DNA of 33,554 bases from CAZJPS01 sp964548055 (GTDB taxonomy: Bacteria; Patescibacteriota; Gracilibacteria; Peribacterales; Peribacteraceae): assembly GCA_964548055.1 (NCBI GenBank), contig CAZJPS010000005.1, positions 1 through 33,554 of the forward strand. Direction: 5' to 3'. Below the pieces are notes generated by a model that ran no database searches, was not told the origin of the DNA, and saw only the letters and a list, made by a program, of their open reading frames with translations. The position numbers and the translations under genes are program-made. Positions 14,388 to 21,628 of the stretch are shown here, one piece after another. The stretch's first letter is position 1. Every line of letters begins with the position of its first letter.

Positions 14388-14411
14388 TTCCTAATCCCTA
14401 GTCCCTAGTTC
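14284..14411. repeat. CTAGTCCCTAG word array spanning a gene end
   Basis: The left arm (14284-14316) repeats GGGACTAGG words; the right arm (14369-14411) repeats CCTAATTCC, CCTAATCCC and CCTAGTCCC words. The outermost 10 bp pair exactly (14289-14298 with 14400-14409). The array begins inside the GH57 reading frame, provides its stop codon, and ends 2 bases before the GH15 ATG. Confidence 0.75.
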
Positions 14412-14413
14412 TT

Positions 14414-16486
14414 ATGCCCAGATCACTCGTCATCGGAAACGGCCAAGTCCTCGCGACCTTCGACGACTCGCTCCAAATGCGCGATCTATATTATCCGTAC
14501 GTTGGAATGGAAGACCAAACCACCTATGGAAATGTGCACCATGTGGGCGTGATGGTGGAAGGAAAAGGATTTAGTTGGTTTGGAGATGGCCAGTGGAAAG
14601 TGACTGTTCGGTACGATGAAGATACTCTGAGCGGCAATTCGGAGGTGCAGAACGATACTTTAGGCATTCGTATTCAAATTCAGGATTACGTGCATCCTGT
14701 ACACAACGTACTTCTGAGACACTTCACGGTACAATCAACAGACGGCCAGACTAAAAAAGTGCGCCTCTTTTTTAACCACGATTTCCACATATACGGAGAT
14801 AAACAGAAAGACACAGCCTTCTACGAACCTTATACGAATTGCATGATTCATTACCGTGAAAAACGATACTTCCTTGTGGGAGGGCAAACGAATAAACCAA
14901 CCGAGTGCGTCGTGGGTGCAAAAGGAGGTAAATATGCTTCTATCCTCCGGAGTATGGAAGAGCTCAACAGTTGTGGGATTTCTTCGTACACAACGGGAAA
15001 AGCTGATTACCGAGGCCTAGAAGGAACATGGAGAGATGCGGAAGACGGTGAACTTTCCCGTCATCCTATAGAACAGGGATCTGTGGATTCCACGGTGGCT
15101 ATTCACTGCATCGTGAATGCCGAACCTACAGAAGTTGTACTATGGCTTTGCCTTGGAAAATCGCTCGATGAAGTGCTAAAGCTGCAACAAATTGTTCTTT
15201 TAGAAACGCCCGAACGTCTGCACCGAAATGCAAAAAATTATTGGAAGAGTTGGTCCCATAAAATTCCCCGCAGTTTTGGCTCCCTTTCCCAAGAGGTTAT
15301 AAGCCTGTATTACAGGAGCCTCCTCATGATCCGCACGCACGTAGATAATCATGGAGGTATTGTTGCTGCAGCCGATGCAGATATCATGGCATTTAACCGT
15401 GACACGTATACATACGTCTGGCCCCGCGATGGAGCATTTGTATCACTCGCCCTCGACCGCGCAGGATATGGAGAAGTAACCCGTAAATTCTTCAAGTTTT
15501 GCACTCAGATCCAAATGCCTGATGGCTACATGCTGCATAAATATAATCCTGATGGCTCACCAGGTTCTTCCTGGCATGCGTGGTTTAGAGATGGCGAGCC
15601 ACAATTGCCTATTCAGGAAGATGAAACTGCACTCGTGATTTATGCAATGTGGAAACATTTTCTCATCAATCAGGATTTTGAGTTTTTGCAGGACTTGTTT
15701 GAACGATTCATCCGTAAAGCTGCTCAGTTTATGGTGGATTTTAGAGAAGAGGAAACGGGCCTCCCTCTCCCCAGTTACGATCCCTGGGAAGAGCACAGAG
15801 GTATCTTTACATATACAACGGCTACAACTATCGCAGGCCTGAATGCAGCTTCGCAGATTGCAGATATTCTTGGGCATCATCAGCATGCGGAGCGGTACAA
15901 ACAGACCGCAGAAACCATGAAGCAAGCGATGCTCACGCACCTATACGACGAAGAAACAAAGAGGTTCTACAAAAAAATTAAGAGGAAAGACGGCAAAACA
16001 ATAGAAAAAGACCTCACCCCTGATATGAGTATGTCGGCGCTTTGGCTTTTAGATGTGCTGCCCGCAGATAATCCGCGTGTGGTTTCCACCATGAATCAAT
16101 TGGTCGAAATGCTCACTGTTCACACACAAGTAGGAGGCCTTGCTCGCTACACAAACGATCACTATCAGGAAGTAGTGCCAGTATCCAAAGAAATCCCAGG
16201 AAATCCCTGGATTATCACAACCCTCTGGCACGCACAGTGGAAAATCGCCCTCGCAAAGGACGCTGCGGAGCTGGATAGTGCCAAAAAAATGATCGAATGG
16301 GTTCAAAAATATGCATCACCAGCGGGAATTCTTGCTGAACAACTACATCCCCATACAGGGGCTCCCCTTTCTGTAGCACCCCTTACCTGGAGCCATGCAA
16401 CGTATATTGAGACTGTGCTGAAGTATTTGGAGAAAGAGCAGTCTTTGATTGGGCAGCAGATGTATAAGATGGTGAGTGGCGAATAA
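14414..16486 (+). CDS. GH15 glucoamylase-type glycoside hydrolase
   Basis: 690 residues, typical for prokaryotic GH15 with an N-terminal beta-sandwich (about 1-270, beginning RSLVIGNGQVLATFDD and DLYYPYVGMEDQ) and a C-terminal (alpha/alpha)6 barrel. Barrel motifs include YTYVWPRDGAFVSLALDRAG, PQLPIQEDETALVIYAMW (likely general acid Glu), SYDPWEEHRGIFTYTTATT and AEQLHPHTGAPLSVAPLTWSHA (likely general base Glu). It releases glucose from the non-reducing ends of alpha-glucans; some relatives act on trehalose. There is no signal peptide, which fits turnover of internal glucan together with the GH57 and glycosyltransferase genes. No Shine-Dalgarno sequence is present; translation probably depends on the shared mRNA and the adjoining repeat. 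Confidence 0.93.
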   Translation: MPRSLVIGNGQVLATFDDSLQMRDLYYPYVGMEDQTTYGNVHHVGVMVEGKGFSWFGDGQWKVTVRYDEDTLSGNSEVQNDTLGIRIQIQDYVHPVHNVLLRHFTVQSTDGQTKKVRLFFNHDFHIYGDKQKDTAFYEPYTNCMIHYREKRYFLVGGQTNKPTECVVGAKGGKYASILRSMEELNSCGISSYTTGKADYRGLEGTWRDAEDGELSRHPIEQGSVDSTVAIHCIVNAEPTEVVLWLCLGKSLDEVLKLQQIVLLETPERLHRNAKNYWKSWSHKIPRSFGSLSQEVISLYYRSLLMIRTHVDNHGGIVAAADADIMAFNRDTYTYVWPRDGAFVSLALDRAGYGEVTRKFFKFCTQIQMPDGYMLHKYNPDGSPGSSWHAWFRDGEPQLPIQEDETALVIYAMWKHFLINQDFEFLQDLFERFIRKAAQFMVDFREEETGLPLPSYDPWEEHRGIFTYTTATTIAGLNAASQIADILGHHQHAERYKQTAETMKQAMLTHLYDEETKRFYKKIKRKDGKTIEKDLTPDMSMSALWLLDVLPADNPRVVSTMNQLVEMLTVHTQVGGLARYTNDHYQEVVPVSKEIPGNPWIITTLWHAQWKIALAKDAAELDSAKKMIEWVQKYASPAGILAEQLHPHTGAPLSVAPLTWSHATYIETVLKYLEKEQSLIGQQMYKMVSGE

Positions 16487-16553
16487 ATTTTTGATTTCTG
16501 ATTTACTAATTTTTGATTGAACCAAAAATTAAAAATCAGCAAATCAGTAATTA
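16487..16553. repeat. TTTTTGATTTCTGATTT word array, fold-back
   Basis: After the GH15 stop, AT-rich words (AATTTTTGATT, CTGATTTAC) on the left are answered by AAAAATTAAAAATCAG and AAATCAGTAATT on the right. It could fold into a long AT-rich hairpin and act as a weak terminator before the promoter at 16587. Confidence 0.55.
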
Positions 16554-16586
16554 TCCCAATGCATAGCTTTACGGAACGAGGACACA

Positions 16587-16592
16587 TATAAT
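16587..16592 (+). promoter_or_regulatory. -10 box fixing a GTG start
   Basis: Perfect TATAAT, 7 bases before GTG 16600. The spacing places the transcript start at the GTG, so this would be a leaderless mRNA with a GTG start. Confidence 0.55.
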
Positions 16593-16599
16593 TCTTCCT

Positions 16600-17433
16600 G
16601 TGTTCAAAACCATACTCGCTCTCGCCCTCCTCCTCATCGCTCCTATAAGCTACGCCGCATCTGGTAATACTTTAAGTGGCTCTGGATCCGCTCCAACTTC
16701 TTTAGAAGAAACTACTGCTTTGCAAGAAGAACGAGCTGGACGCACCGCTGATCTGCGTCTTCTGCTGATGCAATTTAAAAAAGCAGATGCGCAGTATCAT
16801 GAAAAATTGGCAACGTTTGTGCGTAAGCGCGCAGAGAATCGAACGCAGTGCAGAGCAGATATCCGTAAAGCAAACCGCGATACTAAGTATCCCACAATAC
16901 AGAGATGTTACAGAGGAGATCTCACGCTTGAGCGTGAATATTTGCAGGAACAGCGAACATATTTGGAAAAACTTCCTGGCATTCGGCCATCGGTACGAGC
17001 GTTAACGCTCGACCGTCTGCAATTACTACAAGATGCCATCAATACGATTTTGTTTGCGGTGGATAGCGGCGTATTTAAAACAGAAGCAGATTTAGCCGAA
17101 GCGCGTACAAATCTCCGTACGCGATATCGCACACCTTTTAGCGAATCTCTCATCACTCTCCGGAATGATGGGCTCATCACATTCCTTTCTGCTCTCATTA
17201 TAAATGTAGATAAAGCCCGCGATGAAGAAAGATCTATACTGCAAGCAGATGAACGCACGGAGTGGCTACAAGCGCGCATGTGCCTTACCCAAGTAGAAGC
17301 ACGCGCACGCGCTCCTCGCACGGGGAGTGGAGATATTCAGATTTTACTGGCAAATCTGAATAATGCGGCCACATGCCTGCAGTCTCTCCAATTGATCCCA
17401 AAAGCAGTTCCGCCTGGAACTCCTGCTAAGTAA
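16600..17433 (+). CDS. Secreted coiled-coil protein, unknown
   Basis: 277 residues from GTG 16600. A cleavable signal peptide is clear (FKTILALALLLIAPISYA then ASG). The mature part starts with a Ser/Gly/Thr-rich linker and goes on in long charged helices (about 40-130: EERAGRTADLRLLLMQFKKA, HEKLATFVRKRAENR), then more helices with two cysteine-containing stretches (TQCRADIRK, TIQRCYRGD) and a proline-rich end. I do not recognise a family; helical bundles like this are common in CPR envelope proteins. The GTG is supported by the TATAAT box 7 bases before it and by the signal peptide starting there. The downstream gene is 89 bases away. Confidence 0.65.
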   Translation: MFKTILALALLLIAPISYAASGNTLSGSGSAPTSLEETTALQEERAGRTADLRLLLMQFKKADAQYHEKLATFVRKRAENRTQCRADIRKANRDTKYPTIQRCYRGDLTLEREYLQEQRTYLEKLPGIRPSVRALTLDRLQLLQDAINTILFAVDSGVFKTEADLAEARTNLRTRYRTPFSESLITLRNDGLITFLSALIINVDKARDEERSILQADERTEWLQARMCLTQVEARARAPRTGSGDIQILLANLNNAATCLQSLQLIPKAVPPGTPAK

Positions 17434-17522
17434 ACTGTTGATACGCTATAAATAGCGGCGTAGAAAATCCTCAGGTTCCTTACCTTTCTTCAATCATTAG
17501 TCATGTTTAACTGCGAAGCCGT

Positions 17523-18215
17523 ATGAGTTCCATACGTTACAGAATCGAGCGTACTCGCAATAGGCATTCGCGCGCTATTTATCGTAATGGAACGGTGATT
17601 ATTCGCTTAGCTCGCGGCCTGAGCACGGCGCAAGAACAGGAGCATGTGGATAATTTGATGCGCAGAATGAAAAAGATTGTGGTGAAAGAGCGTACACGTA
17701 CAACTATTGATCCTTTCGGACCATTACTGGGAGGAGAATCATCCATGACAGTCCAAACATCCACCGGGCACGCTTACACATTCGAACTGCATGCCGCCGA
17801 TACAACTCGGGCACGCCGTACAGATTCAGGATGGAGCATTGCTGTAAGCCCGCACGTCCGCCGTCGCACTCTGCACAGATTCCTCTGGAACTTGCTCTCT
17901 AAAGCCGAAGAGCCTCATGTTTTAGAAATGGTACAAGAAATCAATCATGCCTCCCTCCGCACACCATTCCGCCGTTTCCGCCTAGGCTATGCCTCTACTC
18001 AATGGGGCAGCTGCAGTAGCCGCAGTGTCATCATGATCAATACCTCGCTCCTCTTTATGCCAAAGGAGCTCCTCCGCTACGTGATCATCCACGAGCTTGC
18101 CCACACTCGCGTGCGTAATCATTCAGCTGCCTATTGGAGTGTTGTCGAGAGCTTTGAGCCAAAATACAAAGAGCTGCGTACGTCACTATTAAAATTCCGA
18201 ATTACTTTGTTGTAG
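17523..18215 (+). CDS. YgjP-like (DUF45) zinc metallopeptidase domain protein
   Basis: 230 residues. The C-terminal half carries the YgjP/DUF45 pattern: YASTQWGSCSSRSVIMINTS, then PKELLRYVIIHELAHTRVRNHSAAYW with the HELAH zinc site and a downstream NHS-x-W stretch, then FEPKYKELR. The N-terminal third (YRIERTRNRHSRAIYRNGTV) also fits the domain's beta-strand opening. Members are predicted metal-dependent peptidases, some beside restriction genes; the substrate is unknown. No membrane segment or signal is seen, so it is probably cytoplasmic. The region before the start holds a weak hairpin (CGCTAT/ATAGCG at 17450-17463) and no convincing promoter. Confidence 0.85.
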   Translation: MSSIRYRIERTRNRHSRAIYRNGTVIIRLARGLSTAQEQEHVDNLMRRMKKIVVKERTRTTIDPFGPLLGGESSMTVQTSTGHAYTFELHAADTTRARRTDSGWSIAVSPHVRRRTLHRFLWNLLSKAEEPHVLEMVQEINHASLRTPFRRFRLGYASTQWGSCSSRSVIMINTSLLFMPKELLRYVIIHELAHTRVRNHSAAYWSVVESFEPKYKELRTSLLKFRITLL

Positions 18216-18232
18216 GAAAGAAAATCACCTGA

Positions 18233-18238
18233 TAGCAT
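18233..18238 (+). promoter_or_regulatory. Weak -10 box of the acidic micro-protein
   Basis: TAGCAT, 6 bases before ATG 18245. It is weak on its own, but fits the spacing seen at other genes in the window. Confidence 0.25.
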
Positions 18239-18244
18239 TGCTCT

Positions 18245-18379
18245 ATGTACTATGGTGGTGACGATGATGAAACGGCCGAAGATCAGCCTACAGAACCAGG
18301 CGAGTTAGACCTGCCGGAAGGCATGGAAACATTGCTCGGCTCTGAACAAGAGGAAGATGAGAACAAGAATCTGCTTTAA
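18245..18379 (+). CDS. Acidic micro-protein of 44 residues
   Basis: ATG 18245 to TAA 18379. The protein is very acidic (MYYGGDDDETAEDQPTEPGE, then LDLPEGMETLLGSEQEEDE) and ends NKNLL. No family is recognised. A gene is supported by a start with a -10-like TAGCAT 6 bases upstream, a frame that ends exactly where the convergent maf gene ends (4-base overlap), and the otherwise good packing. It might be an unstructured partner or regulator; nothing in the sequence says which. Confidence 0.45.
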   Translation: MYYGGDDDETAEDQPTEPGELDLPEGMETLLGSEQEEDENKNLL

Positions 18380-18963
18380 AAAGAATATACGAATGGAGCG
18401 TTTCCTTTGCGCATAAGCTCTCCTAAAAGAAATACAGGCAAGCCCACAATACTTGTCCAATCCCCCGCTATCTGAGAAATCATCAGCTGGCCTTTTCCAT
18501 CTATTTGGAATCCGCCTGAACGCCCTTCCCAATACCTTCCCGTAATCCACCACTCAATCTCGGATTCACTTAGATCTTTGAATGTGACTGAAGAACTGGA
18601 AAGTCCTGTCCATTCTTTTCCTTCCGGGCTCACAAGAGATAATCCTGAATGCACATCCGAAGTCCATCCGCTCTGCATCTCAAGCATTCTCCTGGCATCT
18701 TCTGCATTCGTTGGTTTTTCCAACAGTGCTCCCTGAGCACTCACTACTAATGTATCGCACCCAATCACCCAAACATCTTTTTCCCGTGAAGCCACATCTT
18801 TTGCCTTCAGCGAAGCAAGCACCACCGCCCGCTTTGCGGGATCTTTTTCAGCGCATGCCGATTCATCCACTGTGCTCGGAATCACTTCAAAAGATACTCC
18901 TAAGCCTTGCAGCAGTGTTTTCCGCTGAGGACTAGCCGATGCGAGTACGAGACGAGGTGACAT
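18376..18963 (-). CDS. maf: Maf-like nucleoside triphosphate pyrophosphatase
   Basis: 195 residues from ATG 18963; a TTG four codons upstream is possible but less likely. Maf motifs: LVLASASPQRKTLLQGLGV at the N-terminus (S-x-S-P-R type loop, here SASPQR), PSTVDESACAEKDP, VIGCDTLVV (catalytic Asp/Thr region), EKPTNAEDARRMLEMQSG and a C-terminal GKGQLMISQIAGDWTSIVGLP. The family hydrolyses non-canonical or pyrimidine nucleoside triphosphates, as a house-cleaning step, and has been linked to septum control. The arginine usual in SASPRR is glutamine here. The gene is separated from trpS by a REP-like palindrome and a word array, so it may have its own promoter (weak TTTGAT or TGATAT just upstream). 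Confidence 0.93.
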   Translation of the reverse strand: MSPRLVLASASPQRKTLLQGLGVSFEVIPSTVDESACAEKDPAKRAVVLASLKAKDVASREKDVWVIGCDTLVVSAQGALLEKPTNAEDARRMLEMQSGWTSDVHSGLSLVSPEGKEWTGLSSSSVTFKDLSESEIEWWITGRYWEGRSGGFQIDGKGQLMISQIAGDWTSIVGLPVFLLGELMRKGNAPFVYSF

Positions 18964-18976
18964 GTCATATATCAAA

Positions 18977-19011
18977 GCATGTCACCCTAAGCTTGTCGAA
19001 GGGCGACATGC
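18977..19011. repeat. REP-like palindrome, copy 2
   Basis: Arms GCATGTCACCCT and AGGGCGACATGC pair with one mismatch around the core AAGCTTGTCGA. It matches the copy at 2999-3034 closely in arms and core and lies just upstream of maf. Confidence 0.75.
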
Positions 19012-19031
19012 GGTCTCAGGAGGAAATGTCC

Positions 19032-19086
19032 ATCACCTTTAAAACCTTTATCCCTTTTGTCCCCTTTTAAACCTTTGTCCCTTTTT
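19032..19086. repeat. ACCTTTGTCCC word array
   Basis: Words ACCTTTAAAACC, TTTATCCCTTTTGTCCCC and ACCTTTGTCCC repeat head-to-tail in the gap between trpS and maf. No strong fold-back is visible here; the run of T on this strand means A-rich RNA for the minus-strand genes. Confidence 0.5.
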
Positions 19087-20047
19087 ACAACAACCCTACC
19101 GCCCTCTTCACCTTCGAAATAGTCCTCTCCGCAACCTCCCTCGCCTTCTTCGCCCCTTCCTGCATCACATCTTTTACATATCCTTCATCTTTCAAAAGCT
19201 GCTCCCGCTTCTTTCGCATGTCTGCAAAGTAGTCCAAATATGTCTCCAGTAATTTCTTTTTCGCATCTCCATAGGGCAGTCCATTCTTGTATTCTGCAAT
19301 CAAAGCTTTCTGCTCTGCAGGTGATAAGAAGAGCTTATGGATCTGGAAAATCACAGATGTATCGGGATCTTTGGGATCATTCATTCCCTTGGAATCGGAC
19401 ACAATGCCCATAATTGCCTTCTTCACATCTTTTTCACTTCCAAAGATCGGAATGGTATTGCCGTAGCTCTTACTCATTTTTTGACCGTCCACTCCTGGTA
19501 CCACGGCAGACTCTTCCCGAATCATTGGCTCGGGAACCACGAATGTTTCCCCAAAAATATTGTTGAATTTTAACGCAAGATCTCGTGCCATTTCCAAATG
19601 CTGTTTTTGATCCCTCCCTACAGGCACCACATTTGTATCGTACAAAAGAATATCGGCTGCCATCAGCACTGGATAGGTAAAGAGTCCTACCGATGCAGCA
19701 ATCCCCTTTTCTACTTTCTCTTTATAGCTCACAGCTCGCTCTAAAAGTCCCATGGGTGCGATGGTCGCCAGTATCCACATCAGTTCCGTATGAGCAGGCA
19801 CATCACTCTGAAAGAAGAGCACAGATTTTTTGGGGTCAAATCCACATGCGAGCAGATCAAGCACTGCTTCTCTTCTGTATTCCAGTAAAAGCTTCGGATC
19901 TTGAATGGTCGTGAGTGCATGGAGATCGACCACGATATAAAAACTATCTGCAGTCTTAGCGGCAAATTCCACATTCGGCCGGATGGATCCAAAGTAATTC
20001 CCCAAGTGCAAAGTTCCCGATGGTTGGATTCCGGAGAGGACTCTCAT
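19085..20047 (-). CDS. trpS: Tryptophanyl-tRNA synthetase
   Basis: 320 residues, the usual bacterial length. Class I signatures: MRVLSGIQPSGTLHLGNYFG at the start, with HLGN as the HIGH motif, and GQKMSKSYGNTIP as the KMSKS loop. Between them are VDLHALTTI, MGLLERAVSYKEK, YPVLMAADILLYDTNVVPVG and DQKQHLEMARDLA, all family-specific. It charges tRNA-Trp. A TATTCT box is 6 bases upstream of the ATG on the coding strand. No T-box or leader peptide is seen; with a leaderless transcript there is no room for one. Confidence 0.97.
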   Translation of the reverse strand: MRVLSGIQPSGTLHLGNYFGSIRPNVEFAAKTADSFYIVVDLHALTTIQDPKLLLEYRREAVLDLLACGFDPKKSVLFFQSDVPAHTELMWILATIAPMGLLERAVSYKEKVEKGIAASVGLFTYPVLMAADILLYDTNVVPVGRDQKQHLEMARDLALKFNNIFGETFVVPEPMIREESAVVPGVDGQKMSKSYGNTIPIFGSEKDVKKAIMGIVSDSKGMNDPKDPDTSVIFQIHKLFLSPAEQKALIAEYKNGLPYGDAKKKLLETYLDYFADMRKKREQLLKDEGYVKDVMQEGAKKAREVAERTISKVKRAVGLL

Positions 20048-20053
20048 GGAAAT

Positions 20054-20059
20054 AGAATA
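20054..20059 (-). promoter_or_regulatory. -10 box of trpS
   Basis: TATTCT on the minus strand, 6 bases before the ATG at 20047. The stretch from box to start codon is nearly identical to that of the MscS-like gene. Confidence 0.5.
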
Positions 20060-20148
20060 ACATACGGCTTCGCAATTAAACCATCACGAATGATATACCT
20101 CACTCTTATAAGCTTGATGTCTGCTTCGCCGCTATTAGGACCTTTGTC

Positions 20149-20841
20149 CTACATCGCGTCCATTATCCTGTTGTTCAAATCCTTATTCCCCTGCCTCAGT
20201 TTTTTCAAAACTTTCTCGTAAGCGATGGGAAGTCCTGCCTCAATTTTTATAGTCTTTCCAGTATACGGATGTGGAAAGGTGACAGACGATGCGTGGAGGA
20301 AGAAGCGATGGTAGTGATATTTATTACTGAAGTACCCATTCGCCTTTTTGTCGCCGTACACTTTATCTAGGAGTAGTGGATGCCCAATCATAGCGAAATG
20401 TCTGCGGATTTGATGATGCTTTCCGCTCTGTATTTCGGCTTCTACAAACGTAATACCTTCCAGTTTTTCTATAACCCGATACTTGGTATGCGCTGATACT
20501 TTTTCGCCCGTCATACGCGTAGGTAAATCCATCCGAATATCCCCGGCAGCCTTGCGCATTTCCCCTACTACGAGCGCCTGGTATGTTTTGGTCCAGCCCT
20601 TGTATCCCGTTGCAATTACATCCGCCAGCACCTTTTTGCCACGCGCGAATATCAACACTCCAGATGTTTCAAAGTCGAGACGGCTGAGAGGATGAATGCC
20701 CGGATACTCTTTGCGTAAAAAATCGAAGAGAGGAAGTTTTACCACTTCTCCCTTCCCTTTCACCGTGAGCTCTCCCGATAACTTCATCACCGCCAAAAAG
20801 TGCTCATCTTGGTACAGAATTCGGTCGGGGTTGATGGGCAT
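20149..20841 (-). CDS. RluA-family RNA pseudouridine synthase
   Basis: 230 residues. It has the RluA-type catalytic motif IHPLSRLDFETSGVLIFARG (Asp in RLD), the strand ILYQDEHFLAVMKLSG before it, KTYQALVVGEM, the HHQIRRHFAMIGHPLLLD motif and LHASSVTFPHPYTG near the end. It has no S4 domain, so it belongs with the short RluA/RluC-like or TruC-like proteins; target uridine (rRNA or tRNA) cannot be told from sequence. A TACACT box lies 7 bases before its ATG. Its end is 101 bases from trpS, with a small hairpin (AGGAC/GTCCT) in between. Confidence 0.9.
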   Translation of the reverse strand: MPINPDRILYQDEHFLAVMKLSGELTVKGKGEVVKLPLFDFLRKEYPGIHPLSRLDFETSGVLIFARGKKVLADVIATGYKGWTKTYQALVVGEMRKAAGDIRMDLPTRMTGEKVSAHTKYRVIEKLEGITFVEAEIQSGKHHQIRRHFAMIGHPLLLDKVYGDKKANGYFSNKYHYHRFFLHASSVTFPHPYTGKTIKIEAGLPIAYEKVLKKLRQGNKDLNNRIMDAM

Positions 20842-20848
20842 GAAGGTA

Positions 20849-20854
20849 AGTGTA
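20849..20854 (-). promoter_or_regulatory. -10 box of the RluA-family gene
   Basis: TACACT on the minus strand, 7 bases before the ATG at 20841. Confidence 0.5.
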
Positions 20855-20870
20855 GCGGATGAGTTAGCTC

Positions 20871-21065
20871 TTACTCGTTTCTTGGGCAGTTATTGCAAGG
20901 CAGACCTTTGATGGAAGGCAGGTATCCGTAACGCCTTCTAAATTCGTGAATTTCATCACATACAACTGGAGATTTTTCGCCTTCCGGCAAAACAGTAAGT
21001 GCCATGCGACGCTTAATTCTTTCTGTATCCTGCTCAGCGCCTTCGGTTATTGAATCTAGAAGCAT
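20871..21065 (-). CDS. Micro-protein with C-terminal CxxC, unknown
   Basis: 64 residues from ATG 21065 (MLLDSITEGAEQDTERIKRR), ending LPCNNCPRNE. Further in-frame starts upstream lengthen it by up to 17 hydrophobic residues, but a clear promoter (TTGACC, 17 bases, TTTAAT) ends 6 bases before 21065 and overlaps those starts, so they are rejected. The charged first half and the single CxxC pair at the end suggest a small protein that may bind metal with a partner or as a dimer. No family is recognised. It is the first gene of the minus-strand group that includes the RluA-type gene. Confidence 0.55.
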   Translation of the reverse strand: MLLDSITEGAEQDTERIKRRMALTVLPEGEKSPVVCDEIHEFRRRYGYLPSIKGLPCNNCPRNE

Positions 21066-21071
21066 AGTTAT

Positions 21072-21100
21072 ATTAAACATTAATATATATAAATGGTCAA
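21072..21100 (-). promoter_or_regulatory. Complete sigma70-type promoter with leaderless start
   Basis: On the minus strand: TTGACC (21095-21100), 17-base spacer, TTTAAT (21072-21077), 6 bases, then ATG at 21065. This is the best case in the window for a full promoter placed directly on a start codon. Confidence 0.6.
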
Positions 21101-21213
21101 TACTCATATTGAACACTTACGGACGCCGCAGTATACGAACTTCTTTTGCTCTTGTAAGTAAAAAGAACACTGTATTGCTTTCTTTGGCTAACGTCTTACA
21201 CTTTCCGAGCCTC

Positions 21214-21225
21214 GGACGATTAGCT
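21214..21225 (+). repeat. Partial copy of the tRNA-Val 5' end
   Basis: GGACGATTAGCT is identical to the first 12 bases of tRNA-Val (21315-21326), 101 bases upstream and in the same direction. It is joined directly to the palindrome at 21226-21253. Confidence 0.5.
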
Positions 21226-21253
21226 TCCACCTTCGCCTCTGGACTACGGTGGA
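21226..21253. repeat. Palindromic repeat upstream of tRNA-Val
   Basis: Arms TCCACC (21226-21231) and GGTGGA (21248-21253) enclose TTCGCCTCTGGACTAC. Arm and loop pattern matches the inner hairpin at 6691-6716 read in reverse, so this is a dispersed repeat. Confidence 0.5.
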
Positions 21254-21314
21254 CAGGCAGTTTGCAGCTTCACTTCTCATTTTGATCCTTACGAACATTG
21301 CGTAAAAAATCCTT

Positions 21315-21391
21315 GGACGATTAGCTCAGCTGGTTAGAGCGTACGATTCACATTCGTAAGGTCACTGGTTCGAACCCAGTATCGTCCACCA
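21315..21391 (+). tRNA. tRNA-Val (anticodon CAC)
   Basis: 77 bases with CCA encoded. Acceptor GGACGAT (21315-21321) pairs with ATCGTCC (21381-21387), the D-arm is GCTCAGCTGGTTAGAGC, the anticodon stem is TACGA/TCGTA with loop TTCACAT (anticodon CAC, reading GTG), and the T-arm is ACTGG-TTCGAAC-CCAGT. Discriminator A precedes CCA. The last 15 bases of the gene plus one more T are repeated at 24953-24968, marking it as an integration site. A weak promoter (TTGATC at 21282-21287, TAAAAA at 21303) lies upstream. Confidence 0.97.
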
Positions 21392-21392
21392 T
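21377..21392 (+). repeat. att repeat, tRNA side
   Basis: CAGTATCGTCCACCAT, the 3' end of tRNA-Val plus one base. It is identical to 24953-24968; similarity stops abruptly on both sides. Confidence 0.75.
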
Positions 21393-21413
21393 ATTGGAAA
21401 GTCAGCCCTAGAA

Positions 21414-21456
21414 AAGACTCCTTGGAATAGAGAACGCTAGCGTTCAGCAGAGTCTT
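21414..21456. other. Nested palindrome just inside the element
   Basis: Outer arms AAGACTC (21414-21420) and GAGTCTT (21450-21456) enclose a perfect 14-base palindrome, GAACGCTAGCGTTC (21432-21445). It lies 22 bases after the att repeat and is followed by CTTT. It could end tRNA transcription or be a recombination or binding site of the element. Confidence 0.5.
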
Positions 21457-21472
21457 CTTTGAGGACAATGTG

Positions 21473-21628
21473 ATGGCTTTTGAAAGAGAGTTGGATAAAA
21501 AACGAAGTCAGACTAAAGAATTAAGAAGAGCACTAGAATCTTGGTTATGGACACAGGCACTTAGGGAGATTAAGATTCTTAACAATTTGGCTTCCCTCTC
21601 CTCGTATGTCTTCTTCAGGCAAAGCTAA
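21473..21628 (+). CDS. Possible micro-protein at the front of the element
   Basis: 51 residues (MAFERELDKKRSQTKELRRA and so on), charged helix first, then aromatic-rich. GAGG lies 9 bases before the ATG, one of the few Shine-Dalgarno-like sites in the window. Its end overlaps the RDD gene by 23 bases in another frame. No family is recognised; it may be a chance frame. Confidence 0.3.
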   Translation: MAFERELDKKRSQTKELRRALESWLWTQALREIKILNNLASLSSYVFFRQS

